In this document: piece after piece, positions 18,380 through 28,962 of the stretch | Numbering within the stretch: the first letter of the stretch is position 1 | Layout of the letters: every line of letters begins with the position of its first letter | Position numbers and translations under genes: made by a program | From: Oleomonas cavernae | Lineage (GTDB): Bacteria > Pseudomonadota > Alphaproteobacteria > Zavarziniales > Zavarziniaceae | Reading direction: 5' to 3' | Assembly: GCF_003590945.1 (NCBI RefSeq) | Contig: NZ_QYUK01000011.1 | Span: 2,012,001-2,076,000, forward strand | Length of the DNA stretch: 64,000 nt | Notes under the pieces: generated by a model | The model's input: the letters and a program-made list of their open reading frames with translations, nothing else | Told to the model about the DNA's origin: nothing | The model's database searches: none

Positions 18380-19182
18380 ATGCGCGTCGATCCAGGAGAT
18401 GTTCATCTTTGGATATCGAGCTTTAAGTCGTTCGATTTGACTGTCGCCGAGCTTTCTCTTATTTGCAGTCATGATGAAATAACCCGCGCAAATCAATTTC
18501 ATTTCATATCCGATCGAAAAAAATTCCTCCAGGGCCGCGCCTTCCTGCGGGTGACCCTGGCCGATTATATCGGCACTTCTAGTGCAAATATTCGCTTTCA
18601 ATATGGTTGTTTTGGCAAGCCGACTGCAGAAAGTTCGGGCGGGATCGAGTTCAGCTTCTCGCGCTCCGGCGGCCAGATGGCGATCGCCGTCTCGCGCCTG
18701 CCCGTCGGCCTCGATATCGAGGAAATCCGCCCCGCCGTCGCGGTGGCCGAGGTTGCCTCGAGCTTCTTTTCGACCGGCGAACAGGCGGCCCTGGCGGCCT
18801 GCCCGGACCGGCTGCGGCCCCAGGCCTTCTATCGCTGCTGGGTTTCCAAGGAGGCCTATGTGAAGGCCTGCGGCCTGGGCCTGTCGCTGCCGCTCGACCA
18901 GTTCGAGGTCGCCGTCGACCCGAAGGCCCGGCCGGCCTGCTGCGCCCGCCGGCCGCGGTGCCCGGCGGCGAGGCCTGGTCGCTTCACGCCGTTGACGCAT
19001 TACCCGGCTATGCCATGGCGCTGGCCGCAACGACTCCGCTCCGGACCCTTCGGGTCATGGAGCGGCAAGACGACGCCGAAGACGGCGCGCGATGGAACGG
19101 CTGGCGGGCGAAACGGCCGGCTACCAGGGGGGCGGAAATGCTTGGACGGACTCACATCCAACCGATCGGAGTTCAGCCATGA
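18380..19182 (+). CDS. 4'-Phosphopantetheinyl transferase (Sfp type), one frameshift as sequenced
   Basis: About 267 residues if repaired. The enzyme transfers phosphopantetheine from CoA to carrier domains. Magnesium-binding motif VGLDIEEIRP lies near residue 113, and WVSKEAYVKACGLGLSL is the second signature (W..KEA..K..G.GL). The frame changes near 18935. The continuation (LLRPPAAVPGGEAWSLHAVD) ends at TGA 19180-19182, overlapping the NRPS start by 4 bases. Adding one base restores the frame. Start ATG 18380 has a good ribosome site. Being directly coupled to the NRPS, it is very likely its dedicated activator. Confidence 0.87.
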
Positions 19183-22100
19183 GCGATATGCAGCGTGTCA
19201 AAGCCGCGGGCATCCGCATTGTCGATGCTCCCCGCGAGGCGGCGGCGGAAGGTCCGGTGGCGCAGATCCTGCCCGTCTCCGTCCCCCAGCGCGGCATGTG
19301 GGTCAGCCAGAAGATCGCACCGCCCGATTCCGTCTTCAACATCGCGGAATATATCGAGATCCACGGCGCGCTCGACGTGCCCCTGTTCCTGGCCGCCCTG
19401 CGCCAACTGGCCGACGAGGCGGAAACCACCCGCACCCGCATCGTCGATATCGACAACACCCCGCGCCAGGTGATCGAGCCCCATTTCACCGGCGAGATCC
19501 CCTATTTCGACATCAGTGCCGAGGCCGACCCGCGCGCCGTCGCGCAAGCCTGGATGATGGCGGAACTGGGCCGCCCGGTGGACCTGGCCCACGATCCGTT
19601 GTGGAAGGTCGCGCTGTTCAAGGCCGGGCCCGAGCAATTCTTCTGGTATCACCGCTGCCACCACATCGTGCTGGACGGGTTCGGCGGCGGGCTGCTGGCC
19701 CGGCGCATGGCCGAGATCTACAGCGCCCTAGTGGAAGGCCGCGAGCCCGAGCCCTGCACCCTTGGGCGTTTCGCCACCATCGTCGAGAGCGAGGCCGGCT
19801 ACCGCGCCTCGCCCCGGCTGGAGAAGGACCGTGAATACTGGCGCGAGCGCCTGGCCAACCTGCCGGAAGCGATTTCGCTGGCCAAGCGCCGCGGCACGCC
19901 GACCGGCGGGCTGCTGCGCGCCACGGCCCGGCTGTCGCCGGCCAGCACGGTGCGCCTGCACGAGATTGCCAAGCAGGCCTCGGGCACCTTGCCGCAGACC
20001 CTGATCTCGCTGCTCGCGGCCTATATCTTCCGCCTGACCGGGGCCGACGACCTGGTGTTCGGCATGCCGGTCACCGGGCGCACCAGCGGTGTGATGCGGC
20101 GCATTCCGGGCATGATGGCCAATGCGGTCGCCATCCGCCTGAAGATGGCGCCCGAACTGACCCTGGCCCAGTTGATCCCGCAGGTGGGCAGCGTGCTGAT
20201 GGGGGCCCTGCGCCACCAGCAGTACCGCTACGAGGATCTGCGCAAGGATCTGGGCCTGCTGCGCCAGGACCAGCAGATTTCCTGGGTCGGCGTGAATATC
20301 GAACCCTTCGACTACGACCTGCGCTTTGCCGGCCTGCCCTCGACCGCGCACAACCTGTCCAACGGCTCGGTCGAAGACTTGACCATCTTCATCTACGACC
20401 GGGACGACGGCCAGGGCCTGCGCATCGATTTCGATGCCAATCCCGGCCTCTACAGCCATGCCGAACTGGCCGAGCACCAGCACCGGCTGCTGCGGCTGAT
20501 CGAATCGGTCCTGGCGGATCCCACCAAGCCGATCGGCGAGATCGATCTGCTCGATCCGCAGGAACGCCGCAATGTGCTGCGGCTGTGGAACGAGACCACC
20601 CAGGAGGTGCCGGACCGCCCCTGGACGACCCTGTTCCAGGCCCAGGTCGCGGCAAATCCCGGCGCCGTGGCGGTGGTTTCCGGCGAGCGGGCGCTGACCT
20701 ATCGCACGCTCAATGAACAGGCCAACCAGTTGGCCTATGCGCTGATCGGCCGGGGCATCGGCCCGGGCAGCCTGGTGGCCGTGGCCCTGCCCAGGGGCGA
20801 GCGCCTGGTGATCGCCCTGCTGGCCATTCTGAAGACCGGCGCCGCCTATCTGCCGCTGGATCCCGGGGCGCCCGCTGCCCGGCTGGCGCTGACCCTGGAA
20901 GACGCCCGGCCGGCCCTGTTGCTGACCACCACGGGGATCGCGCCGACCCTGCCGCCGGTGATCGCCGCCGTCCTGCTGCTCGACCAGTACGTCTTTGCCG
21001 GCAATACGGTCAACCCGACCGACGCGGACCGCCTAGCCCCGCTGACCGCGGACCTGCCGGCCTATGTCATCTACACCTCGGGATCCACCGGGCGGCCCAA
21101 GGGGGTGGTGCTGCCGCACCGCGCCTTGACCAATTTCCTGCTCTCGATGCAGGCGATGCTGAAACTGAGTGCGCAGGACCGCCTGGTGGCGGTGACCACG
21201 ATCGCCTTCGACATCGCTGCCCTGGAACTGTTCCTGCCGCTGCTGACCGGGGCCCAGGTGGTGATCGCCACCAGGGATACCGTCCGCGACCCGGCCGCAC
21301 TGGCCGGGCTGATCACCAGGACCGGCGCCACGATCATGCAGGCGACGCCGTCCCTGTGGCAGGCCCTGCTGGCCGACCATGGCGACACCCTGCGCGGCCT
21401 GCGCCCGCTGGTCGGCGGCGAGGCCCTACCCGGCACGCTGGCGCGCGCCATGCGCCGCCTGGGCCACAAGGTGGTGAACCTCTACGGCCCGACCGAAACC
21501 ACCATCTGGTCGACCCTGATGGAGTTGGACGGCGACGATCTCGACAGCCCGCCGATCGGCCGGCCGATCTGGAACACCCAGGTCTATGTCCTGGACCGCG
21601 CCATGAACCCCGTGCCCGTGGGCGTGCCGGGCGACCTCTACATCGGCGGTGCTGGTGTCGCGGACGGTTACCTGAACCGGCCCGATCTGACGGCCGAGCG
21701 GTTCCTGGCCAATCCCTTCGGCGATGGCCGCCTGTATCGCACCGGCGACCTCGCCCGCTGGCGCGGCGACGGCGTCCTGGAATTCCTGGGGCGCAGCGAT
21801 TTCCAGATCAAGATCCGCGGCTTCCGCGTGGAAGCCGGCGAGATCGAAGCCACCCTGCTGACCCATCCGCAGGTCGCCCAGGCGGTCGTCGTCCTGCGCG
21901 AGGAGACCAATGGCGACAAGCGCCTGGTCGCCTATGTCGTGCCGGCGGCCGGTGAGACCGCCGACGGCAGCGAGTTGCGCCGCCACCTGGAACGCAGCCT
22001 GCCCGACTATATGATCCCGGCGGCTTTCGTCAGCCTCGATGCCCTGCCGGTCAACGGCAACGGCAAGCTGGACCGCGGCGCCCTGCCGGCCCCGCAATGG

Positions 22101-23208
22101 CAGCAGACCTCGGGCTATGTCGCCCCACGCACCCCGACCGAGGAAATCCTCGCCTCGCTGTGGGCCGAGACCTTCGGCCTGGAGCGGGTGGGCATTCACG
22201 ACAGCCTGTTCGACCTGGGCGGCGATTCACTCGCCGCCGCCCGCATGATCGCCGCCCTGCGCAGCCGCTTCTCCTTCGAGATCCCGCTGGGCGCGGTGTT
22301 CGGCACGCCGACCATCGCAGGCCTGGCCGAGCACCTGGAGAAGAGCAACGAGAGCGATCCCTTCACCCCCTGCTGCCGGTCAAGGCCGGCGGCGGCGCGG
22401 CCCCGCTGTTCTGCATCCACCCGGTGCTGGGCCTGGGCTGGGGCTATGCCGGCCTGCTGCGCTATCTGGGGGCCGACCGGCCGCTCTATGCCCTGCAATC
22501 CCATGGCCTGACGCGCTTCGAAGCCCTGCCGCAAAGCGTCGAGGCGATCGCCCAGAATTACCTGGGCCTGATCCGCGGCGTGCAGCCGCACGGCCCCTAT
22601 CATCTGCTGGGCTGGTCCTTCGGCGGCCTCGTCGCCCACGAAATCGCCCGCCGCCTGCGCGACGGCGGCGAGGCGGTCGCGTTCCTGGGCCTGCTCGACG
22701 CCTATCCCTTCGTGACGCAACTGGACGAGGAACCCGGCGAGGCGGCCCAGGTGACGAGCGCCCTGAGCTTCCTTGGTTACGACAAGGCCGAGCTGGGCGA
22801 GGCACCGCTGACCATGGCGGCCCTGGCGGACTTCATCTGCGCGCAATACGACGTCTTCGCGATCCCGGTGGTCCAGGACATGCAGCGCAAGCACAAGGAC
22901 CTGTTCGCCTGCATCAGCGCGGTGATCGAGAACAACATGCGCCTGGCCCGCGGCTTCACCCCGGCCGGATCGACATCGACGTCACCTTCATCCGCGCGAC
23001 CGAGGGCAAGGGCGCCGATCTCGACTCGATCCTGCATCACCAGGCCCATGCCTGGAGCAGCCACATCGCCGGTGCCATCGACCTGCACGAAATCGCCTGC
23101 CATCACCAGGCGATGATGGAGCCGCCGGTCCTGGCCAAGATCGGCCCGATCGTCGCCGCCGCCCTGGCGCACACCCAGGCAACCACCAAAGACCTGGTGA
23201 CGGCGTGA
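19179..23208 (+). CDS. Single-module NRPS (C-A-T-TE), two frameshifts as sequenced
   Basis: About 1343 residues if repaired, with an EntF-like layout. Condensation domain, residues about 25-440, has the active motif HHIVLDGFG. The adenylation domain, about 470-980, shows YTSGSTGRPKG, NLYGPTETT, YRTGDLARW and NGNGKLDRG. The binding-pocket residues I read are D-I-L-Q-L-G-L-I-W-K, which matches a published glycine code. The carrier has LGGDSL. The thioesterase has GWSFGG, an aspartate in LLDAYP and a late histidine (HHQAMMEPP). Frame changes near 22366-22370 and 22958-22970 each need one added base. A one-module enzyme starting with C implies an acyl or aryl donor supplied by another route. Confidence 0.9.
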
Positions 23209-23225
23209 GGTCCGCAGGAAATATT

Positions 23226-23365
23226 CCCTCTCCGCCGTTTACGGGGGAGAGGGAAGGGGCCCGTTGCGAAGCAATGGGAAGGGTGAGGTGGTGGTCGGGC
23301 CGGACCACGCCCCACGCCGCCAACCCACCTCACCCAACCCTCTCCCCCCTGAAGGGCGGAGAGGG
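23226..23365. repeat. Inverted repeat element between NRPS and glycosyltransferase genes
   Basis: A 140-base palindromic element. The outermost 11 bases are an exact inverted match (CCCTCTCCGCC at 23226-23236 and its complement at 23355-23365), and inner blocks also pair (GGGTGAGGTGG with CCACCTCACCC). CCCTCTCC/GGTGAGG elements of this type are common between genes in alphaproteobacteria. The RNA would form a long hairpin in the cluster transcript and could attenuate or stabilise it. Confidence 0.75.
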
Positions 23366-23389
23366 CTTTTGTGATAGCGAGATCGCATC

Positions 23390-24721
23390 ATGCGCATAAC
23401 CATCTTCGCCATCGGCACCCAGGGCGACATCCGCCCGTTCAGCGCGCTGGGCCGCGGCCTCAAGCGCGCCGGCCACCAGGTGCGCCTGGCGACCAGCGCC
23501 AATTTCCAGGGCCTGGTGACCCGGGCAGGGCTGGAATTCGCGCCGCTGACCGCCGATTACGAGAAGCTGATGCTCTCGGACCCTGAGATGATCAACAACG
23601 GCATGAACGTGGTCAAGGTGGCCAGGATCATGCGCGGTCACCTGTCGGAGATGGCCTCCCACTGGGCCGAGGAAGGCCGGGCGGCGGCGGCTGGCGCGGA
23701 GCTGCTGATCGGCGCCGGGCCGGCCACCATCCTGGTGGCCTCGCTCTCCGACGCGCTGGGCATTCCCTGCGTGCAGGCGCAGTTGCAGCCGATGACGCCG
23801 TGCAGCGACATCCCGCCGATGATGCTGCCGCCGCCCAAGTTCAAGATCCCGGGCATCGTCAACCTGGGCCTCTACCATGCCCTGCGCATGTTCACCTGGA
23901 AGGTCTTGAGCCCGGCGATCAACGGCATCCTGCGCAAGGACCTGGGGCTTGCCCCCTATAGCTGGCGCGGGCCCTACTACGGCGGGCCGGAGACGCGCCG
24001 GCGGGTGCTGTATGGTTACAGCGCGGTGATCCTGCCCCATTCGCGCGACTGGACCGACAACCAGCGCGTCACCGGCTATTGGTTCCTGGACGAGGCCGAC
24101 GAATGGCAGCCGCCCGAGGACCTGACCCGTTTCCTCGACGCCGGGCCCAAGCCGGTCTATATCGGTTTCGGCAGCATGCTGAGCAATGATGCCGAGCGGA
24201 TCACCCGCATCGTCCTGGAGGCCGTGAAACAGGTCGGCTGCCGGGCCATCCTGGCCACCGGCTGGGGCGGCATGAAGGCCGACGAGGCAGCCAGGGACGA
24301 GAACATCTTCATCCTGCAGCAGGCCCCGCACGACTGGCTGTTCCCCCGCTGCGAGGTCGCCGTCCACCACGGCGGCGCCGGCACCACCACGGCGGCGGCG
24401 CGCGCCGGCATTCCTTCCGTGATCATGCCCTTCATCACCGAACAGGCCTTCTGGTCCGACCGCTTGCAGCGGCTGGGCACCGCCCCGCCCTATCTCGACC
24501 GCAAGACCGTGACACCCACCCAGATGGCCAAGGCCATCGCCAAGGCACGCGAGCCGATGATGATCAAGCGTGCAGCGGAAGTGGGCGTGCAGGTCGCCGC
24601 CGAACGGGGCATCGACAATGCCATCCGGCAACTGGCCGACTGGGGCCTGCTGTCGCCGGCCCGCGAGGCCCCGCCCGCGCCCGCCTATCCCGCCTTCGCG
24701 GCCGAGGCTGCCGGTGGCTGA
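23390..24721 (+). CDS. GT1 family glycosyltransferase (UGT/sterol-glucosyltransferase-like)
   Basis: A 443-residue GT-B enzyme. The N-terminal acceptor domain begins MRITIFAIGTQGDIRPFSALGRGLKRAGH, the classic GDxxP start of natural-product and sterol glucosyltransferases. The C-terminal nucleotide-sugar domain has PVYIGFGSM and VAVHHGGAGTTTAAARAGIPSV, the sugar-nucleotide motif with HHGGAGT. No signal peptide or membrane helix is visible. It sits between the NRPS and efflux genes and would add a sugar to the NRPS product, or to a lipid joined to it. The RND adaptor GTG start overlaps its end. Confidence 0.9.
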   Translation: MRITIFAIGTQGDIRPFSALGRGLKRAGHQVRLATSANFQGLVTRAGLEFAPLTADYEKLMLSDPEMINNGMNVVKVARIMRGHLSEMASHWAEEGRAAAAGAELLIGAGPATILVASLSDALGIPCVQAQLQPMTPCSDIPPMMLPPPKFKIPGIVNLGLYHALRMFTWKVLSPAINGILRKDLGLAPYSWRGPYYGGPETRRRVLYGYSAVILPHSRDWTDNQRVTGYWFLDEADEWQPPEDLTRFLDAGPKPVYIGFGSMLSNDAERITRIVLEAVKQVGCRAILATGWGGMKADEAARDENIFILQQAPHDWLFPRCEVAVHHGGAGTTTAAARAGIPSVIMPFITEQAFWSDRLQRLGTAPPYLDRKTVTPTQMAKAIAKAREPMMIKRAAEVGVQVAAERGIDNAIRQLADWGLLSPAREAPPAPAYPAFAAEAAGG

Positions 24722-25844
24722 GATCTCCTCCCTCTGGCGCTCCCGCCGCGTCGTGATCGGCGCCGGCCTGGGCGCCGTGGTACTGGTGGCGTTCCTCCTG
24801 CTGCGCGGGGCGTCGGCCCCGGCCCAGCCGGGCACCGCCGAGGTTGCCGTGCCGGTGGTGGTGAGCCTGGTCACCATCAAGACCGTGCCGATCTATCTCG
24901 ACGGCATCGGCACGGTCCAGGCATCGAACACGGTGCAGATCCGCAGCCGGGTCGACGGCCAGATCCTGGAAGTGCGCTTCCGCGAGGGCCAGGAGGTCAA
25001 GGCCGGCGATGTCCTGGTCATGGTCGACCCGCGGCCGTTCGAGGCCAACCTCAAGCAGATGGCGGCCAACCTGCTGCGCGACAAGGCGCAACTGGTCGAT
25101 GCCAAGGCCCAGTTGAACCGCCTGATCCAGCTCAAGGACTTCGCCTCGCGCCAATCGGTCGACACCCAGCGGGCCAGTGTCGCCCAGTTCGAGGCCCTGG
25201 TGGCCGCGGACCAGGCCCAGGTCGACTATGCCCGCACCCAGCTCGATTACACCACCGTCCGCTCCCCCATCGATGGCCGCACGGGTATTCGCCAGATCGA
25301 TGTCGGCAATGTCGTCCACGCCGCCGATACCAGCCCGATCGTGACCGTGACCCAGTTCACGCCGATCTCGGTGGTCTTCACCCTGAACGCCGACCACCTG
25401 CCGGTGATCACGGGTGGGACCGCGCGCGGCCCGCTGACGGTCTATGCCTTTGCCAAGGACAATTCGACCCAGTTGGCCCAGGGCCGCCTCGACCTGGTCG
25501 ACAACCAGATCGACCAGGCCACGGGCACGGTCAAGCTGAAAGCGAGCTTTGCCAATGCCGATCACCGCCTGTGGCCCGGCCAGTTCGTGAATGCCCGGCT
25601 GCAAGTCGCGGTCCATGAAGGCCTGACCGTGCCGGCGACGGCCGTGCAGCACGGCCCCAACGGCACCTATGCCTGGGTCATCGCCCGCGACCAGACGGCG
25701 CAGATGCGGCCGGTCACCGTGTTGCAGATCCAGGATGGCCAGGCCCTGATCCAGGCCGGACTGGAAGCCGGGCAACGGGTCGTGATCGACGGCCAGTACA
25801 AGCTGCAACCGGGCAGCATGACCGCCCCCGCCGCCGGGGCCTGA
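24714..25844 (+). CDS. RND efflux periplasmic adaptor (MdtA-like)
   Basis: A 376-residue membrane fusion protein with an N-terminal anchor helix (VVIGAGLGAVVLVAFLLL). It has the first lipoyl half VDGQILEVRFREGQEVKAGDVLVMVDPRPFE, a coiled-coil hairpin, the second half YTTVRSPIDGRTGIRQIDVGN and a beta-barrel/proximal domain, in the order usual for MdtA/AcrA. I chose GTG 24714, which overlaps the glycosyltransferase stop by 8 bases. The two RND pumps follow after 10 bases. No outer membrane factor is encoded with them, so a TolC-type duct from elsewhere would be needed. Confidence 0.92.
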   Translation: MAEISSLWRSRRVVIGAGLGAVVLVAFLLLRGASAPAQPGTAEVAVPVVVSLVTIKTVPIYLDGIGTVQASNTVQIRSRVDGQILEVRFREGQEVKAGDVLVMVDPRPFEANLKQMAANLLRDKAQLVDAKAQLNRLIQLKDFASRQSVDTQRASVAQFEALVAADQAQVDYARTQLDYTTVRSPIDGRTGIRQIDVGNVVHAADTSPIVTVTQFTPISVVFTLNADHLPVITGGTARGPLTVYAFAKDNSTQLAQGRLDLVDNQIDQATGTVKLKASFANADHRLWPGQFVNARLQVAVHEGLTVPATAVQHGPNGTYAWVIARDQTAQMRPVTVLQIQDGQALIQAGLEAGQRVVIDGQYKLQPGSMTAPAAGA

Positions 25845-25854
25845 GCAGGAACAA

Positions 25855-28800
25855 ATGGAATTCTCCCGGCCCTTCATCCTGCGGCCGATCGCGACCACCT
25901 TGATCATGGTCGGGATCGTGCTGCTGGGCCTGCTCGGTTACCGGCTGCTGCCGGTCACCTCCCTGCCCGCGGTGGATTTCCCCACGATCCAGGTGACCTC
26001 GCGCCTGCCGGGTGCCGCGCCCGACATCATGGCCTCGCTGATCACCACGCCGCTGGAGCATCAACTGGGCCAGATCGCCGGCCTGACCTCGATGAATTCG
26101 GTCAGTTCCTTCGGCACCAGCCAGATCACCCTGCAATTCAACCTCTCGCGCGACATCGATGCCGCGGCCCAGGATGTCCAGGCCCAGATCAACGGCGCCT
26201 CGGGCCTGCTGCCGCTGGACCTGATGCCCAACCGCCCGACCTACAGCAAGGTGAACCCGGCCGACACGCCGGTGCTGATCCTGGCCATGACCTCGGACGA
26301 GCTGCCGTTGCGCGCGATCAATGATTTCGCCGACACAGTGGTGGTGCAGAAACTCTCCCAGGTCGAGGGCGTCGGCCTGGTCACCATCGAGGGCGGGCAG
26401 AAGGCGGCGGTGAGGCTTCAGGTGAACCCGGCCGCCCTGGCCGGCCTGGGCCTGTCGCTGGACGATGTGCGCCAGGCGGTGCAGGCCGCCACCGTCGACA
26501 TGCCCAAGGGCGCCCTGGACGGGCCGCGCCAGTCGTTCCAGATCAGCGCCAACGACCAGTTGCTGGATGCGGAAGCCTATCGCCAGCAGATCATCGCCCA
26601 TCGCAACGGCGCGCCCGTGCGCCTGATGGATGTGGCCGGCGTGGTCGACGGGGTGGAGAACGACCGCCTGGCCGGCTGGTACGACGGCAAGCCGGCCGTG
26701 ATCCTGAACATCCAGCGCCAGCCCGGCGCCAACGTGATCGCTGTGGTGGACGCCATCCATGCCCTGCTGCCCCGGTTGCAGGCCAGCCTGCCGCCGGCGG
26801 TGAAGCTGACCGTGCTGACCGACCGGACGCAGACCATCCGCGCCTCGATCCACGACATGGAATTCACCCTGCTGCTGTCCACCGTGCTCGTGGTCCTGGT
26901 GATCTTCCTGTTCCTGCGCCGGCTGTGGGCGACGGTCATCCCCAGCGTCACCCTGCCGGTCTCGCTGATCGCCACTTTCGGCATCATGGCCCTGGCGGGC
27001 TTCACCCTCGACAACCTGTCGCTGATGGCACTCGCCATCGCCACCGGCTTCGTGGTCGACGATGCCATCGTGATGATCGAGAACATCGTGCGCCATATCG
27101 AGGCGGGCGAGACGCCGGTCGCCGCCGCCTTGAAGGGGGCGCGCCAGATCGGCTTCACCATCGTCTCGCTCACCGTCTCGCTGATCGCGGTGTTCATCCC
27201 GCTGCTGCTGATGGAAGGCGTGGTCGGGCGCCTGTTCCACGAATTCGCCATCACCCTGTCGGCCGCCGTGGCGATCTCCGCCGTGGTCTCGCTGACCCTG
27301 ACGCCGATGATGTGCGCCCGCCTGCTGAAACCCCGCGCCGAGGAGCACCCGCCCGGCGCCGTCGCGCGCTGGAGCGAGGCCCAGTTCGACCGCATCCTGT
27401 GGCACTACGAGCGCAGCCTGCGCTGGGTGCTGCGCCACCAGCGGCCGATGCTGGCCTTCACCGTGGCGACCGTGCTCGCCACCGTCGCGCTCTACGTCGT
27501 GGTGCCCAAGGGCTTCCTGCCGCAGCAGGACACCAGCCTGATCGTCGGCGTGACCGATGCGGCGCCCGACATTTCTTTTGCCGCCATGGCGGCCAAGCAG
27601 CAGGAGATTGCCGAAATCATCCGCCGCGACCCCGATGTGGTCGCGGTCAGTTCCTTCGTCGGCACGGGCACGATCAACACCACCGGCAATGCCGGCCGAC
27701 TCTACATCAACCTGAAACCGGTCGAGCAGCGCAGCGCCAATGCCGATGCGGTGGCCCTGCGCCTGAAGGCGGCGGTGGCCGGCATCCATGGCATCGAGCT
27801 GTACCTGCAATCGGCCCAGGAAATCGCCATCGGCAGCGCCTATTCCCGCACCCAGTACCAGTACCTGCTGCAAAGCGCCGATCCGGTGGAACTGGCCGCC
27901 TGGTCGGGCAAGCTGCTGGCGGCCATGGCGCGTTCCCCGGCCCTGGCCGATGTGGCGTCGGACGCCCAGGGCGGCGGCTTGCAGGCGGTCCTCGCGATCG
28001 ACCGCGACGCGGCAGCGCGCTTAGGGGTAGGCATCCGCACCATCAACGACGCGCTCTATGACGCCTTCGGCCAGCGCCAGATCGCGACGATCTATACCCA
28101 GACCAACCAGTATCATGTGATCCTGGAGGTCGATCTGCGCTTTCGCGACGATGCCCAGGCCTTTGGCAACCTGCATGTGAAATCCGCCCTGGGCGATCTC
28201 GTGCCCCTGTCGTCCTTCATCCGCTTTGAATTGAAGAGCGCGCCGCTGGCCCTGATGCATCACGGCCTGTTCCCGGCCGTCACCCTGTCCTTCAATGTGC
28301 CGCCAGGCGTCTCGCTGGGCGAGGCGACGGCGGCGATCCACGAGGCGGAGGCGGCGATCGGCCTGCCGGCCTCGGTCGCGACCAGCTTCCTGGGCAGCGC
28401 GGCCGAGTTCGGCTATTCCCGCGCTAACGAGGGCATCCTGATCCTGGCGGCGATCATCACCGTCTATATCGTGCTGGGCATCCTCTACGAGAGCTACATC
28501 CACCCGATCACCATCCTCTCCACCCTGCCGTCGGCCGGCATCGGCGCCCTGCTGGCGCTGATCGTGGGGGGCCATGAGCTCAGCGTGATCTCGCTGATCG
28601 GCATCATCCTGCTGATCGGCATCGTGAAGAAGAATGCGATCATGATGATCGACTTCGCCCTGGACGCGCAACGCAACCAGGGCTTGGCCCCGGCCGAGGC
28701 GATCTACCAGGCCTGCCGCCTGCGCTTCCGCCCGATCATGATGACCACCATGGCCGCCCTGCTGGGCGCCCTGCCCCTGGCCTTCGGCACCGGGGCAGGC

Positions 28801-28959
28801 GCCGAACTGCGCACGCCCATGGGGATCGCCATCGTCGGCGGGCTGATCGTCAGCCAGTTCCTGAGCCTCTACACCACGCCGGTGATCTACCTCGCCTTCG
28901 ACCGGCTGCAGCGGCGGGTCGACCGGACCTTTGCCCGCCCGGCACCGGCGGCGGAATAG
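25855..28959 (+). CDS. RND efflux pump subunit, first of two (MdtB-like)
   Basis: A 1034-residue inner membrane transporter of full family length. It begins with the RND signature FSRPFILRPIATTLIMVGIVLLG (here MEFSRPFILRPIATTLIMVG) and has 12 predicted helices in two repeated halves with large periplasmic loops. The proton-relay aspartates are in GFVVDDAIVMIEN at residues 402-403. The C-terminal half repeats the fold (GIVKKNAIMMIDFALDA). Adjacency to a second full-length pump under one adaptor is the MdtABC heteromultimer arrangement. The preceding AGGA supports ATG 25855. Confidence 0.93.
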   Translation: MEFSRPFILRPIATTLIMVGIVLLGLLGYRLLPVTSLPAVDFPTIQVTSRLPGAAPDIMASLITTPLEHQLGQIAGLTSMNSVSSFGTSQITLQFNLSRDIDAAAQDVQAQINGASGLLPLDLMPNRPTYSKVNPADTPVLILAMTSDELPLRAINDFADTVVVQKLSQVEGVGLVTIEGGQKAAVRLQVNPAALAGLGLSLDDVRQAVQAATVDMPKGALDGPRQSFQISANDQLLDAEAYRQQIIAHRNGAPVRLMDVAGVVDGVENDRLAGWYDGKPAVILNIQRQPGANVIAVVDAIHALLPRLQASLPPAVKLTVLTDRTQTIRASIHDMEFTLLLSTVLVVLVIFLFLRRLWATVIPSVTLPVSLIATFGIMALAGFTLDNLSLMALAIATGFVVDDAIVMIENIVRHIEAGETPVAAALKGARQIGFTIVSLTVSLIAVFIPLLLMEGVVGRLFHEFAITLSAAVAISAVVSLTLTPMMCARLLKPRAEEHPPGAVARWSEAQFDRILWHYERSLRWVLRHQRPMLAFTVATVLATVALYVVVPKGFLPQQDTSLIVGVTDAAPDISFAAMAAKQQEIAEIIRRDPDVVAVSSFVGTGTINTTGNAGRLYINLKPVEQRSANADAVALRLKAAVAGIHGIELYLQSAQEIAIGSAYSRTQYQYLLQSADPVELAAWSGKLLAAMARSPALADVASDAQGGGLQAVLAIDRDAAARLGVGIRTINDALYDAFGQRQIATIYTQTNQYHVILEVDLRFRDDAQAFGNLHVKSALGDLVPLSSFIRFELKSAPLALMHHGLFPAVTLSFNVPPGVSLGEATAAIHEAEAAIGLPASVATSFLGSAAEFGYSRANEGILILAAIITVYIVLGILYESYIHPITILSTLPSAGIGALLALIVGGHELSVISLIGIILLIGIVKKNAIMMIDFALDAQRNQGLAPAEAIYQACRLRFRPIMMTTMAALLGALPLAFGTGAGAELRTPMGIAIVGGLIVSQFLSLYTTPVIYLAFDRLQRRVDRTFARPAPAAE

Positions 28960-28962
28960 GCC

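Noticed and set aside
19092-19178. NRPS start 29 codons upstream at 19092
   Set aside because: The residues before ATG 19179 overlap the phosphopantetheinyl transferase end and have no NRPS similarity. ATG 19179 gives the usual ATGA overlap.
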